This document shows positions 35,506 to 44,055 of a stretch of 64,000 nucleotides of DNA, one piece after another. Location of the stretch: NCBI GenBank assembly GCA_023954375.1, contig JAMLIC010000043.1, positions 1 through 64,000 of the forward strand, given 5' to 3'. This stretch comes from Planctomycetota bacterium. GTDB taxonomy: Bacteria > Planctomycetota > J058. A model generated the notes under the pieces. The model was given only the letters and a program-made list of their open reading frames with translations. It had not been told where the DNA came from and made no database searches. The first letter of the stretch is position 1; every line of letters starts with the position of its first letter. The position numbers and the translations under genes are program-made.

Positions 35506-35823
35506 CTACTCCGGTTCGTAGGTGAACGTGAGCGGGTAGCGGGCCGCGCGCGCCTGCGCGTGGGCCTGGTCGACGCGGAACTCCGCCTGCTCGAGCGGGA
35601 GCGCGATCACGAAGGCGACGCCGCTCGTGTGGGCCTCGAGCATGACCTCGGCGGCGCGGCGGGCGCCGAGACCGAAGACCCCGTGCAGCACGTGGACGAC
35701 GAAGAGCATGGGCGTGACGTCGTCGTTGTGGACGAACACCTTGTAGCGCGGGGCGGGGCGGACCCGGACCTCCGGCTCGGCGACCGGAGTGGCAACGCCA
35801 GGGGTAGCCGCCGCGAGACGCAT
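35506..35823 (-). CDS. clpS: ATP-dependent Clp protease adaptor ClpS
   Basis: A 105-residue N-degron adaptor that delivers substrates to ClpA/ClpC-type unfoldases. The core has KVFVHNDDVTPMLFVVHVL (the NDD and Met gatekeeper of the binding pocket), MLEAHTSG with the pocket His, and the PLTFTYEPE end. The rest is the usual ~30-residue flexible N-terminal extension. I chose the ATG at 35823 because AGGAG lies six bases before it. A GTG at 35862 would add 13 residues without a ribosome site. No clpA or clpC is adjacent; dnaK is convergent on the other side. Confidence 0.9.
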   Translation of the reverse strand: MRLAAATPGVATPVAEPEVRVRPAPRYKVFVHNDDVTPMLFVVHVLHGVFGLGARRAAEVMLEAHTSGVAFVIALPLEQAEFRVDQAHAQARAARYPLTFTYEPE

Positions 35824-35917
35824 TCCCAGCTCCTGCGAGACCGTCGCACCGAAGTGCTGCACCCGGGCGAGTTACGTCCGGCACCCGCCGTGCGATCGGC
35901 GCGCCCGGAGCCCAGCC

Positions 35918-36799
35918 ATGACCCGAACGGCGCCGACCCTCGCCGCCCTCGCCCTCATCATGCCCGCGACCGCCCTCGGCATCGAGGCCACCGGTCACGA
36001 CGCGATCACGACCCCCGGTCAGCCCGTCGAGGTCCGGGCCAAGTTCGAGCGCAAGCTCTTCGGCTACGTGCGCCCCGACGTGAGGAGGGCCACGGCGACG
36101 ATCGACGTCCTGGGCGCGCGCCACACGGCCCTGACCGACCGCGACGGCGTCGCCCGGGCGATCGTCACGCCGAGCGCGGCGGGCGTGTTCCCGATCACGG
36201 CGCGGCTCGACCGGCGCACCGACCGCCCGGCCTCAGGCCGGCTGTTCGTCCTCGACCCGGCGCGCCCGGTGGCCGTCGTCGACATCGACGGCACGCTCTC
36301 CGACCTCCCCGACTGGCAGGTCCCGTTCGTCGGCCACCGGGCGCCGACGTTCGAGGGCGCCCCCGCGGTGATGGCCGACCTCGCCCGGCGCTTCCAGATC
36401 GTCTACCTGACGGCGCGCGACGACGCCTTCGACGGCAAGACCCGCCAGTTCCTCGCCCTGCACGGCTTCCCCGACGGCCCCGTGGTCTACAACGACCTCG
36501 GCCTCGGCACGCGCGCGGAGCGCGACCAGCTCCGGCCGGGCAACCACGGCGCGTTCAAGCTGGCCGAGATCGAGGCCCTGCGCGCCCGCGGCGTGAACGT
36601 GACGATCGGCGTCGGCAACGCCGAGACCGACGCCTACGCCTACGAGCAGGCGGGCCTGCCCAGCTACATCCTCACGACGAAGACCGGCGCGGGCCCGTCG
36701 TTCCGCTTCACGCGCTACGCCGACTTGCGCCCGCGCCTGGTGGCCGACGGCTGGCTCGCCGACACCAAGGGCCTCGTCGGCGGGCTGCGAGGCAAGTAG
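35918..36799 (+). CDS. Exported HAD-superfamily phosphatase (LNS2/App1-like)
   Basis: A 293-residue protein. A signal peptide (about 1-20) precedes an Ig-like beta domain (about 22-110, GQPVEVRAKFERKLFGYVRP). A HAD phosphatase domain follows, with VVDIDGTLSD (nucleophile and acid Asp) near 125-130, YLTARDD (motif II) near 166, and a FKLAEIEALRARGVNVTIGVGNAETDAYAY motif III/IV region. The DxDGT form with IVYLTARD is that of the LNS2/lipin-like and App1-type phosphatidate phosphatases. A periplasmic phospholipid-phosphate substrate is possible but inferred. It lies divergent to clpS. Confidence 0.8.
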   Translation: MTRTAPTLAALALIMPATALGIEATGHDAITTPGQPVEVRAKFERKLFGYVRPDVRRATATIDVLGARHTALTDRDGVARAIVTPSAAGVFPITARLDRRTDRPASGRLFVLDPARPVAVVDIDGTLSDLPDWQVPFVGHRAPTFEGAPAVMADLARRFQIVYLTARDDAFDGKTRQFLALHGFPDGPVVYNDLGLGTRAERDQLRPGNHGAFKLAEIEALRARGVNVTIGVGNAETDAYAYEQAGLPSYILTTKTGAGPSFRFTRYADLRPRLVADGWLADTKGLVGGLRGK

Positions 36800-36802
36800 C
36801 GC

Positions 36803-39800
36803 TCACCGCTCCTCGAGCCCCAGCTCCCGGCGCACCTCGGCCCAGAGCGCCTGGACGGCCTCGTCCTTGCCGGCGCGCTCCTCGCCCTGGTGGATCAGGT
36901 CGAGCGCCTCCTCCTCGCGCTTGCTGCGCGCCAGCGTCCGGGCGACCGTCGCCAGGGCCTCGGGCGAGAGCGCGTCCAGGCCGCCGGCCGCCTGGACGAC
37001 CTTGCGGGCGACGACGGCCGAGACCTCGAACTGCCCCTCGTGCAGGGCGTCCCGGGCCGCGCCCGAGAGCGCCGCGAGCTTCGCCTGCGCGGGGTCGAGG
37101 CGCTCATGGGGACGGATCCCCGTCGCCTTGAGGCCGAGCCGGCTCTGGCGCCCGCCCGCGGCGACGACCACGAGGCCGTGGCCCGCGGCGAGCGTCGCCG
37201 GGCGGTCGACCGGGCGCTGCAGGAGCACGGCGCCCGTGTCCGGGTCGATCGCGAGGAGCAGCGGGACCTCGTCGGCGAAGGCGTCGTCGCTGCCGTTGAG
37301 GGCGAACAGGAGCTCGCCCGCCCAGGTGAGAGAGCGCGCCGCCGCGCGCGGCCCGGGCAGCGTCCAGGCGCGCGAGGTCACCTGCGCCAGGTCGGGGGCG
37401 AGGTCGAGCGCGTGGACGGCGCCGCCGCGGGCGGCGACGAAGGCGCGCCGGCCCGCGACGACGACCTCGCCCGTGAGCCGGTCCGGGCCGACGCGGGCGA
37501 GCTCCGTCGCCGCGCCGCCGTCGAGGGCCAGGCGCAGGAGCCGCCCGTCGGAGGTGCCCACGAGGACGCCGTCGCCGCAGCGGGCGAGGTCGGTCGTGAG
37601 GTGCGTCGCCGGCGGGCCGTCCTCGTCGCCGCGCTCGGGGCCGCGCTCCGGGCCGCCGTGCTCGTAGCTCCAGCGGCGCTCGCCGTCCTCGCCCAGGGCC
37701 ACGACCGCCGCGTCCCAGGCGACGAGCAGGCGGTCGTCGGCGAAGAGCGGCCGCCGCATGGCCACGTAGGGGAGCCCCGCCTGCCACAGCGGCCGCCCGG
37801 CGACGAGGTCGACGAGCTCGAGCACGACCCGCTTGGCCCGTGGGCTGGCGAAGCAGAGCACGCGCCCGCGGCGCGCCACGGGCGCAGGGGAGACGACCTG
37901 CGCCTTGGCGTCGAGGTCCCGCCGGCCGAGCAGGGCGCCCGTCGCCGGGTCGAGCACGAACGCGTGGAGGCCGGTGAAGCGCGCTGCGCGCCACGTGCGG
38001 TGGAGCGGCCGCCAGAACGCGTTGTAGAGGGCCACGACCACGGGCGCCCCGGTGCGCGCGCGGCGCGGGTCGAGCGCGGCCACGGCGGCGGCCGGCGCCT
38101 CGACGAGGGCCAGGAGTTCGAGCCCCGTCTGCTCGGGGAGCGCCTCGCCGCCCTCGAACGGCGGCGGCTCGGGCGTGAAGCGCCACAGGAGCGCCCCGTC
38201 GGCCGCGTCGAGGCCGAACAGGTCGGTCGCGCCGGCCAGCGGCACGACGATCCGGTCGCGCAGGACCAGCGGCGGCGGCGGCGCGTCGTCGGTCACGGCC
38301 TCGGTCGTCTTGCCGAGCGTCTCGCCGCCGAGCCGCCACTCCCACGACGAGAAGCCGGTCGGCGCCTCGGCCGGCGGCGGGCTCGCCGCGAGGCCGGCCA
38401 GGTCGCGCAGCCGCGCCGCCCAGCGCGCGTCGAGCGCCGCCGCCTCCTCGTAGGCGGCGCGCGCCCCGGCCAGGTCGCGCTGGTCGCGCAGGCAGTCGCC
38501 CAGGGCCACGCGCAGGGCCGCGTCGCCCGGGGCCAGCGCGCACGCGGCGCGCAGCTCCTCGGCCGCCTCCTCGCGCAGGCCGCGCGCCTGCAGCCACGCG
38601 GCGACGGCGCGCCGCACCTGCACGACGGGCCGCCCGCGCCGGGCGTCGTCGTAGAAGGCGTCCTCGTCGGCGAGCCGCGCGGCGCCGCCCTCGCGCAGGA
38701 TCGTCGCCAGCCGCTCGCGGAGCCCCTGGAAGCCGGCCGTGCCGGGCGTCGCGTAGCGGACCTCCGACAGGTAGATCTCGACCGCCTCTCTCCGGCGGCC
38801 GGCGGCGAGGAACACGTCGGCGAGCGCCACGTTCAGCTCGCGGTTGTAGGGGTAGCGGCCGAGCGAGGCGCGGAACACCTGCTCCGCCTCGGCGACGCGC
38901 TCGCAGCGGAGGTAGGCCTGGCCGAGGCGCAGGAGCAGGTCGGGCCGCTCGAGCACGCCCTCCGCGTCCATCACGCTCTTCAGCCGCTCGAGCCCCTCCT
39001 CGACGCCGCCCGCGCGCGCGATCGCCTCGCCCGCGCGCACGCGCACCTCGGGGCTCTGCGGGTGGCGCGCCTCGGCGTCGCCCGCCACCTCCAGCGCCGT
39101 GTCGAGGTCGCCGCGCGCGAGCAGGAGGTCGAGGAGGTAGAGGGCGAGCGGCAGGTGACCTGGCGCCTTCAGGTAGGCCTGGCCGGCGGCCGCCGCGGCG
39201 TCGTCGGGGCGGCCGAGCCGCTCGAGCAGCCGCGCGCGAAGGAGGAACGTGCTCGCGCCCGGGTCCTTCTCGTCGGCCAGCGCCTCGAGCGCCGCCCGGT
39301 CCTGGTCGGGCACGTCGCCGACGGTCACCTGCAGGTAGGCGTCGACGGCCGCGTGGCGGACCTGGGCGTCCGGGTCGAAGCGCGCCGCGTTGATCAGGAA
39401 GCCGGCCGCCGCGCGGGCCTGGACGCCGAGCTGGCCGCAGCGCGCCAGCACCTCGAGCCGCCTGGGGTGGGGCAGGGCGGGGAAGTCGTCGAGCGCGTCG
39501 CCGACCGTCTTGCGCACGTCCTCCGGCACGCGCCAGCGGAGCGACCTGAGGAGCTCCTGCGCGACCAGGGCGCGCTGCGGGTCCGGGTCGCGCGCCGCGC
39601 GCTCCAGCCAGGGGACCGCCTCGGGGCCGAGGTCGAGCAGCCGCTCGCGCGCCGCCTCGCGCGCCGCCCAGTCGTCGGCGCCGAGCGCCTTGATCAGCCC
39701 GCGCAGCTCGCGCGCGTTCGGCGTGCGCGGGAGCGCGCCCTCGCTCGCGGGGGGCGCCTCGGCCTCCTGCGCGAGGGCCGGCGCGCAGAGGAGCAGCGCG

Positions 39801-39826
39801 GTCAGGGCGGCGTGGGCGAGACGCAT
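36803..39826 (-). CDS. Exported TPR / PQQ-like beta-propeller protein
   Basis: A 1,007-residue protein with a signal peptide (about 1-20). Helical HEAT-like repeats occupy about 35-170. TPR repeats cover about 175-480 (e.g. ARLLERLGRPDDAAAAAGQAYLKAPGH). A WSW-type beta-propeller (about 500-920) has repeated units such as LFGLDAADGALLWRF, FVLDPATGALLGRRDL and LLAIDPDTGAVLLQRPV. A short helical TPR-like tail ends it. It probably scaffolds a periplasmic or outer-membrane complex; no cofactor-binding residues are obvious. The ATG has a GGAGGAGGAGG ribosome site. Large propeller/TPR proteins of this shape are abundant in planctomycetes. Confidence 0.82.
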   Translation of the reverse strand: MRLAHAALTALLLCAPALAQEAEAPPASEGALPRTPNARELRGLIKALGADDWAAREAARERLLDLGPEAVPWLERAARDPDPQRALVAQELLRSLRWRVPEDVRKTVGDALDDFPALPHPRRLEVLARCGQLGVQARAAAGFLINAARFDPDAQVRHAAVDAYLQVTVGDVPDQDRAALEALADEKDPGASTFLLRARLLERLGRPDDAAAAAGQAYLKAPGHLPLALYLLDLLLARGDLDTALEVAGDAEARHPQSPEVRVRAGEAIARAGGVEEGLERLKSVMDAEGVLERPDLLLRLGQAYLRCERVAEAEQVFRASLGRYPYNRELNVALADVFLAAGRRREAVEIYLSEVRYATPGTAGFQGLRERLATILREGGAARLADEDAFYDDARRGRPVVQVRRAVAAWLQARGLREEAAEELRAACALAPGDAALRVALGDCLRDQRDLAGARAAYEEAAALDARWAARLRDLAGLAASPPPAEAPTGFSSWEWRLGGETLGKTTEAVTDDAPPPPLVLRDRIVVPLAGATDLFGLDAADGALLWRFTPEPPPFEGGEALPEQTGLELLALVEAPAAAVAALDPRRARTGAPVVVALYNAFWRPLHRTWRAARFTGLHAFVLDPATGALLGRRDLDAKAQVVSPAPVARRGRVLCFASPRAKRVVLELVDLVAGRPLWQAGLPYVAMRRPLFADDRLLVAWDAAVVALGEDGERRWSYEHGGPERGPERGDEDGPPATHLTTDLARCGDGVLVGTSDGRLLRLALDGGAATELARVGPDRLTGEVVVAGRRAFVAARGGAVHALDLAPDLAQVTSRAWTLPGPRAAARSLTWAGELLFALNGSDDAFADEVPLLLAIDPDTGAVLLQRPVDRPATLAAGHGLVVVAAGGRQSRLGLKATGIRPHERLDPAQAKLAALSGAARDALHEGQFEVSAVVARKVVQAAGGLDALSPEALATVARTLARSKREEEALDLIHQGEERAGKDEAVQALWAEVRRELGLEER

Positions 39827-39880
39827 CGCGGCCTCCTCCTCCGGTGCGAGGCGAGTGTAAACGAGCGGGCCGAACGGCGC

Positions 39881-41095
39881 TCAGGGGGCGCCGAGGCGGA
39901 GGAGGCGGGTGAGTCCGCCCTCGCCTTTGACGAGGACGACGCCGTGGTCGACGGCATGAAGCGGCGGGACCCAGGACGGGTCAACCAGCGGGGAGGTCAG
40001 CACGGGAACCCGCCACGTCTTTCGCCCTGAGGCGACCTCGCGGCACTCGATGTGTGCTGCTTCCTCCCGATCCTCCCATCCGAGGAGGTACACCGCGTTC
40101 CTGGACACGCACAGCAAGTAGAGCGTGAACTCCAGCTCTGGACACTCCCATCGTGGAGCTCCGTCACGCCGGTCCAGTGCCGTCAAGTGCATACGACCAG
40201 GCGAGAGGTCGTTCGCGCTTCGCGCCAAGGCGAGGACGACCACGTCTCCCGCCAGCGCCGCCGCGACGGGGGTCGAGCGAGAACCGTACGTCCAGCGGCA
40301 TAGGGAGGTCGAAGGGTCCAGCTCGGAGATCTCGGTCAGGTCGTGGCCGGAGTCGGCGACCAACCCGGAGTCGGAGATCCAGCGGAGCTGGTGAGTCGGC
40401 CAGCGGACGACGTCGTCGTCGACCCCCCGGGCCTCGTAGACCGCCGCCACGCTCTCGTGCTTCACCACGACCCGCAGCCCGCGACCGGCAGCCACCGTCG
40501 ACTGGTAGGGCGGCCGGTCCACCCGGACGGCGAGCGTCGCCCCCGGCACCTCGCCCAGGTCGACGATCACCGAGCGGCTCTCCTGGCCCTGCTCGCAGGT
40601 GACGATCAGTCGGTCGAGCGTCGCGTGCAAGGCCGTGACCGGTCCCGGCGCGGCGACCCGCGCCACCTCCTCGCCCGTCCGCGCCAGGCGCAGCACGACC
40701 TCGCTCGCCTCGGCCGGCGCGTGAACGACGTAAGGACCCACGAGCAGCGAGTGCCCCTGCGCGCCCGAGATCGACCAGCGCGGCGCGAGGGTCGCCGCGT
40801 CGAGCGCCTCGAGCGTCGGCCCGGCCAGGAGCACCGTCCGCGGGTCGGCCTCGGCCGAGTAGGCGCCATCGAACACCCGCTCGATCGCCTCGCCCGGCGC
40901 TCGCGCCCCGGCGGGCAGGGCGGTCAGCGCCCTCCAGGCGTCCTCGTCGCCGCCCCGCGCCAGCCGGCAGCGCGCTCTCCAGGCGCCGACCTCGTCGCCC
41001 GCCTGGTCGAACGCCTGCACGAGCGCCCGGCCGGCGACCCGGTCGCTGGGGTCCGCGCGCGCCGCGCGCTCGAGCGCCCGCAGGCGGTCGTCCAT
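39881..41095 (-). CDS. Beta-propeller protein with short helical N-terminal domain
   Basis: A 404-residue protein. The first ~50 residues are helical (LRALERAARADPSDRVAGRA) and resemble the N-terminal repeat-companion domains found in planctomycetes and myxobacteria (TIGR02996-like; weak). The rest is a PQQ/WD-like beta-propeller (LLAGPTLEALDAATLAPRWSI, LTALDRRDGAPRWECPELE, CREVASGRKTWRVPVL). There is no signal peptide, so unlike its 1,007-residue neighbour it should be cytoplasmic. It lies just upstream of that gene on the same strand with a 54-bp gap. Codon usage has slightly more A/T than its neighbours in 40000-40400. Role unknown. Confidence 0.72.
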   Translation of the reverse strand: MDDRLRALERAARADPSDRVAGRALVQAFDQAGDEVGAWRARCRLARGGDEDAWRALTALPAGARAPGEAIERVFDGAYSAEADPRTVLLAGPTLEALDAATLAPRWSISGAQGHSLLVGPYVVHAPAEASEVVLRLARTGEEVARVAAPGPVTALHATLDRLIVTCEQGQESRSVIVDLGEVPGATLAVRVDRPPYQSTVAAGRGLRVVVKHESVAAVYEARGVDDDVVRWPTHQLRWISDSGLVADSGHDLTEISELDPSTSLCRWTYGSRSTPVAAALAGDVVVLALARSANDLSPGRMHLTALDRRDGAPRWECPELEFTLYLLCVSRNAVYLLGWEDREEAAHIECREVASGRKTWRVPVLTSPLVDPSWVPPLHAVDHGVVLVKGEGGLTRLLRLGAP

Positions 41096-41135
41096 GCCGG
41101 CACGGTGGCCGCGCGCGCGGCGCCGCGCAACGCGC

Positions 41136-43100
41136 TCACCAGCGCCGGTGGAACGCCCAGGCCTCGACCACGAGCACGAGCACGGCCAGCCCGGCGAACC
41201 AGGGGGCGACCTCCGTCGGGCGCGTGCCCGCGGCCTGGCTCGTGACCTGCAGGTCGCCCAGCTCCAGCGTGGCGCGCGGGGCGATCCGCACCTCGTCGGG
41301 GGCGCCGAGGTTCACGCAGAAGCGCTCGACGCGGTCGCCGGCGTGGACCTCGTAGACGCCCGTCTGATCCGTCGCGGCGACGTAGGCCTGGCCGTCGCGC
41401 GCCGGCACGACCTCCCGCCGGCCGTCAGGGCGGAACAGGACGACCTCGCTCACGTGCGCGGGGACGGGCACCGTCAGCGGGTCGCCGGCGCGCAGGCCGC
41501 CGCGCGCCAGCTCATCGCGGCGGCCGGCGAGGACCAGGGCGTTTCGGGCGAAGATCGGGAACGATGCCCGGAGCGGCCAGGTCGAGCCGTAGAGGTCGAA
41601 GCCGACGACGGCGCGCGTGGCCGCGCCCTCCTGGTAGGCGGCGAGCAGGACGACCGGCGCGCCGGGCGCCTCGGCCTGGACCAGCGCCCGCGCGCCCGGG
41701 CCGAGCTCGAGGCGCCGCGACGTCGCGACCTGCACGTCGTCGAGCTCGACGAACTCGAGGAGCGGGTCGTCGCGGTCCCAGCCGGCGACGCGCGGCCGGG
41801 CCACCTCGTCGCCCACGCCCACCGGGCCCACGGCGACGCCGGGGTTGACGACCAGGCAGTCGCGCGGGGGCAGGGCGGCCGGGACCCAGCCCTCGAACAC
41901 GTAGAGCCGCAGCGCCGGGTCGTCCTGGTAGGTCTCGGGCGTCATGACGCGCAGGAGCCCGCCCGCCGCCTCGAGCGCCCTCGCGAGCGCCGGGCTCTCG
42001 CCCGCCGCGACCAAACCCACGGGGACGCCGCGCTCCTCGGGGATCAGCGCCCAGGCGACGTCGTCCTCGGGCAGGACGTCGAGCGTGCGCCCGTCGGTGC
42101 CGCGCAGGCGCACGGCGAGCGGCCCCGGCGGCAGGCGCGCCTCGATCACCACCGGCCGGTCGCTCCGCGGCGGGAGGGTCACGCGCCGCGCCGCGACGAC
42201 GAGGCCCTGCCGCTCGAGGCCGACGTAGGCCTCGCGCTCGACCTCGCCGGCGTTGCGCACCGAGACGAACACCTCCCAGGCCAGCGCGCCGCGCTGCGCC
42301 GACGGCCCGGGGCCCGTGCGCGGGCGCACGTCCACGGCGACGACCCCCACGTTCTCGCCCGTCTGGCCGAAGGCGTGGAAGCGCAGCGGCGCGCCGAGGG
42401 CCACCGGCGCCGGCGGCGGGAAGGCGCCGTCCGAGAGCAGGTGGACCTCCGGCTGCCCGGGGCCGCTGCGCGCGGCCGACGCGGCGAGGATCAGCGCGTC
42501 GTCGAGCTGCGTGCCGGTGTGCCGCGGGGCGAGCTCCCACAGGCCGCGCGCCAGGGCCGCGTAGTCGCTGGTCCAGGGGACGACCGTCCAGGCCGTGCGG
42601 TCGGCCGCGATCACGGTCGCGTGGTCGCGCGGGCCGAGCGACCGCACGAGGTCCAGCGCCGCCGCGCGGGCCGCGTCGAAGCGCGCCCGCCCGCCGTGGT
42701 CGCGGGCGAGCATGCTGGCGCTCGTGTCGAGGACGATCACGTGCGCCAGCCCGTCGCCCGCGTCGGCCTGGACCACCGGCCGCGCCAGGGCGTAGGCCAG
42801 CGAGGCGAGGGCGAAGAGCTGCAGGGCGAGGACGAGGTTGCGGCGCAGGCGCTTGAACGGGCTCGTCGCCTGCTGCTCGGTCGCGACCACGCGCCAGAAG
42901 GCCACGCTGGCCACCTTCTGCTGCGGCCGACGGGACTTCAGCACGTAGAGGAGGAGGAGCGGCAGCGCGAGCGCGCCGAGGAGGAGGCCCGTGGGCGCCG
43001 CGAGGCCGACGCCCTGGAGGAGGCCGAACCCGACGAAGGGCAGGGTGACGGCGCCGAGGAGCAGGAGCGCCGTGGCGACGGAGGCCAGGGCGTCCCTCAC
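41136..43100 (-). CDS. BatA-like VWA membrane protein
   Basis: A 654-residue protein. Two N-terminal membrane helices and an aerotolerance BatA-type region (LLLYVLKSRRPQQKVASVAFWRV, then SPFKRLRRNLVLALQLFALASLAYALARP) lead to a VWA domain near 115-235 with the metal site DTSASM. A long beta-rich periplasmic part follows, and a C-terminal helix (WFAGLAVLVLVVEAWAFHRRW) anchors the other end. This is the architecture of BatA/'VWA + glutamine amidotransferase-like' proteins that work with MoxR and DUF58 partners in envelope stress. The GTG start overlaps the DUF58 gene stop (GTGA). Confidence 0.87.
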   Translation of the reverse strand: MRDALASVATALLLLGAVTLPFVGFGLLQGVGLAAPTGLLLGALALPLLLLYVLKSRRPQQKVASVAFWRVVATEQQATSPFKRLRRNLVLALQLFALASLAYALARPVVQADAGDGLAHVIVLDTSASMLARDHGGRARFDAARAAALDLVRSLGPRDHATVIAADRTAWTVVPWTSDYAALARGLWELAPRHTGTQLDDALILAASAARSGPGQPEVHLLSDGAFPPPAPVALGAPLRFHAFGQTGENVGVVAVDVRPRTGPGPSAQRGALAWEVFVSVRNAGEVEREAYVGLERQGLVVAARRVTLPPRSDRPVVIEARLPPGPLAVRLRGTDGRTLDVLPEDDVAWALIPEERGVPVGLVAAGESPALARALEAAGGLLRVMTPETYQDDPALRLYVFEGWVPAALPPRDCLVVNPGVAVGPVGVGDEVARPRVAGWDRDDPLLEFVELDDVQVATSRRLELGPGARALVQAEAPGAPVVLLAAYQEGAATRAVVGFDLYGSTWPLRASFPIFARNALVLAGRRDELARGGLRAGDPLTVPVPAHVSEVVLFRPDGRREVVPARDGQAYVAATDQTGVYEVHAGDRVERFCVNLGAPDEVRIAPRATLELGDLQVTSQAAGTRPTEVAPWFAGLAVLVLVVEAWAFHRRW

Positions 43101-44005
43101 CTGACCAGCGACCCCCGACGCAGGACGTTCAGCACCAGCTCCTCGAACGGAACGTCGGTGCGGGCCTCCGCGTAGCCCAGCTCGGCCCGGCGACAGAAGG
43201 CGGCCGCGTCGGCGCGGAAGCGGGCGTGCGCCTCGCGGTAGGCGCGCACGGCGGCCTGGTCGAGCGACACGCTCACGACCTCGCCGGTCTCCGCGTCCTC
43301 GAGGTCGACGTCCTGGCCGACCTCCGGCTCGGCCTCGTCGGGCGACACGACGTGGAGCACGAACGGCTCGTGCCCGGCGCCGCGCAGGCGGCGCAGCGGC
43401 TCCTCGTAGCCCTGCGCGTCGAGCAGGTCGGTGACGACGATCACGACGCCGACCGCCGGCCGGCGGGCGACGAACGTCCGCGCGGCGTCGGCGAGCGACG
43501 TCCGCCCGGCGGCCTCGGGGTCGTCCCCCAGGAAGCGCAGGAGGCGCAGGAACGCGTCGCGGCCGCGCAGGGGCCCGAGCTGCGGGCTCAGCTCGCCGCC
43601 GCGGAACGCCCGCACGGTCACCCGGTCGCCGGCGGACAGGCCCACGTAGGCCAGCGACGCGGCCACCTGCCGGGCGTAGTCCAGCTTGCTCGGCCGCCCG
43701 GTCGCCGGATCGGCGCCGGTGCCCATGGAGGCGCTCTGGTCGACGAGCACGTGCAGGGCGAGGTCCTGCTCCTCCACGTAGAGCTTGAGGAACAGCGCCT
43801 CGAGGCGCGCGTAGGCGTACCAGTCGATCCGCCGCGTGTCGTCGCCGGGGCTGTAGCCGCGGTAGTCGGCGAACTCGACCGCGCCGCCCTGCCGCTTCGA
43901 GCGCCGCTCGCCCAGCCCTGCGCCCCGGAGCGTGCGCCGGGCGACGACGGCGAGCCGCTCGAGGCGGCGCAGGAAGCCGGGGTCGAAGGTGGGCGCGGCG
44001 GACAC
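43097..44005 (-). CDS. DUF58 domain-containing VWA-like protein
   Basis: A 302-residue cytoplasmic protein with the DUF58 hallmark GGAVEFADYRGYSPGDDTRRIDWYAYARLEAL near residues 40-70. A VWA-like half follows (HVLVDQSASMGTG). DUF58 proteins form MoxR-associated modules with BatA-type VWA proteins. The start is GTG at 44005 after a C-rich stretch; the longer open frame is antisense of the regulator gene. The stop overlaps the downstream BatA-like gene. No MoxR gene adjoins; the nearest is at 9980-10816 in a different operon. Confidence 0.9.
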   Translation of the reverse strand: MSAAPTFDPGFLRRLERLAVVARRTLRGAGLGERRSKRQGGAVEFADYRGYSPGDDTRRIDWYAYARLEALFLKLYVEEQDLALHVLVDQSASMGTGADPATGRPSKLDYARQVAASLAYVGLSAGDRVTVRAFRGGELSPQLGPLRGRDAFLRLLRFLGDDPEAAGRTSLADAARTFVARRPAVGVVIVVTDLLDAQGYEEPLRRLRGAGHEPFVLHVVSPDEAEPEVGQDVDLEDAETGEVVSVSLDQAAVRAYREAHARFRADAAAFCRRAELGYAEARTDVPFEELVLNVLRRGSLVR

Positions 44006-44055
44006 GGGGGACAGTCTAACGGGCGCGCGCGGCGCGTCGACGCGGAGGTCCGTCC

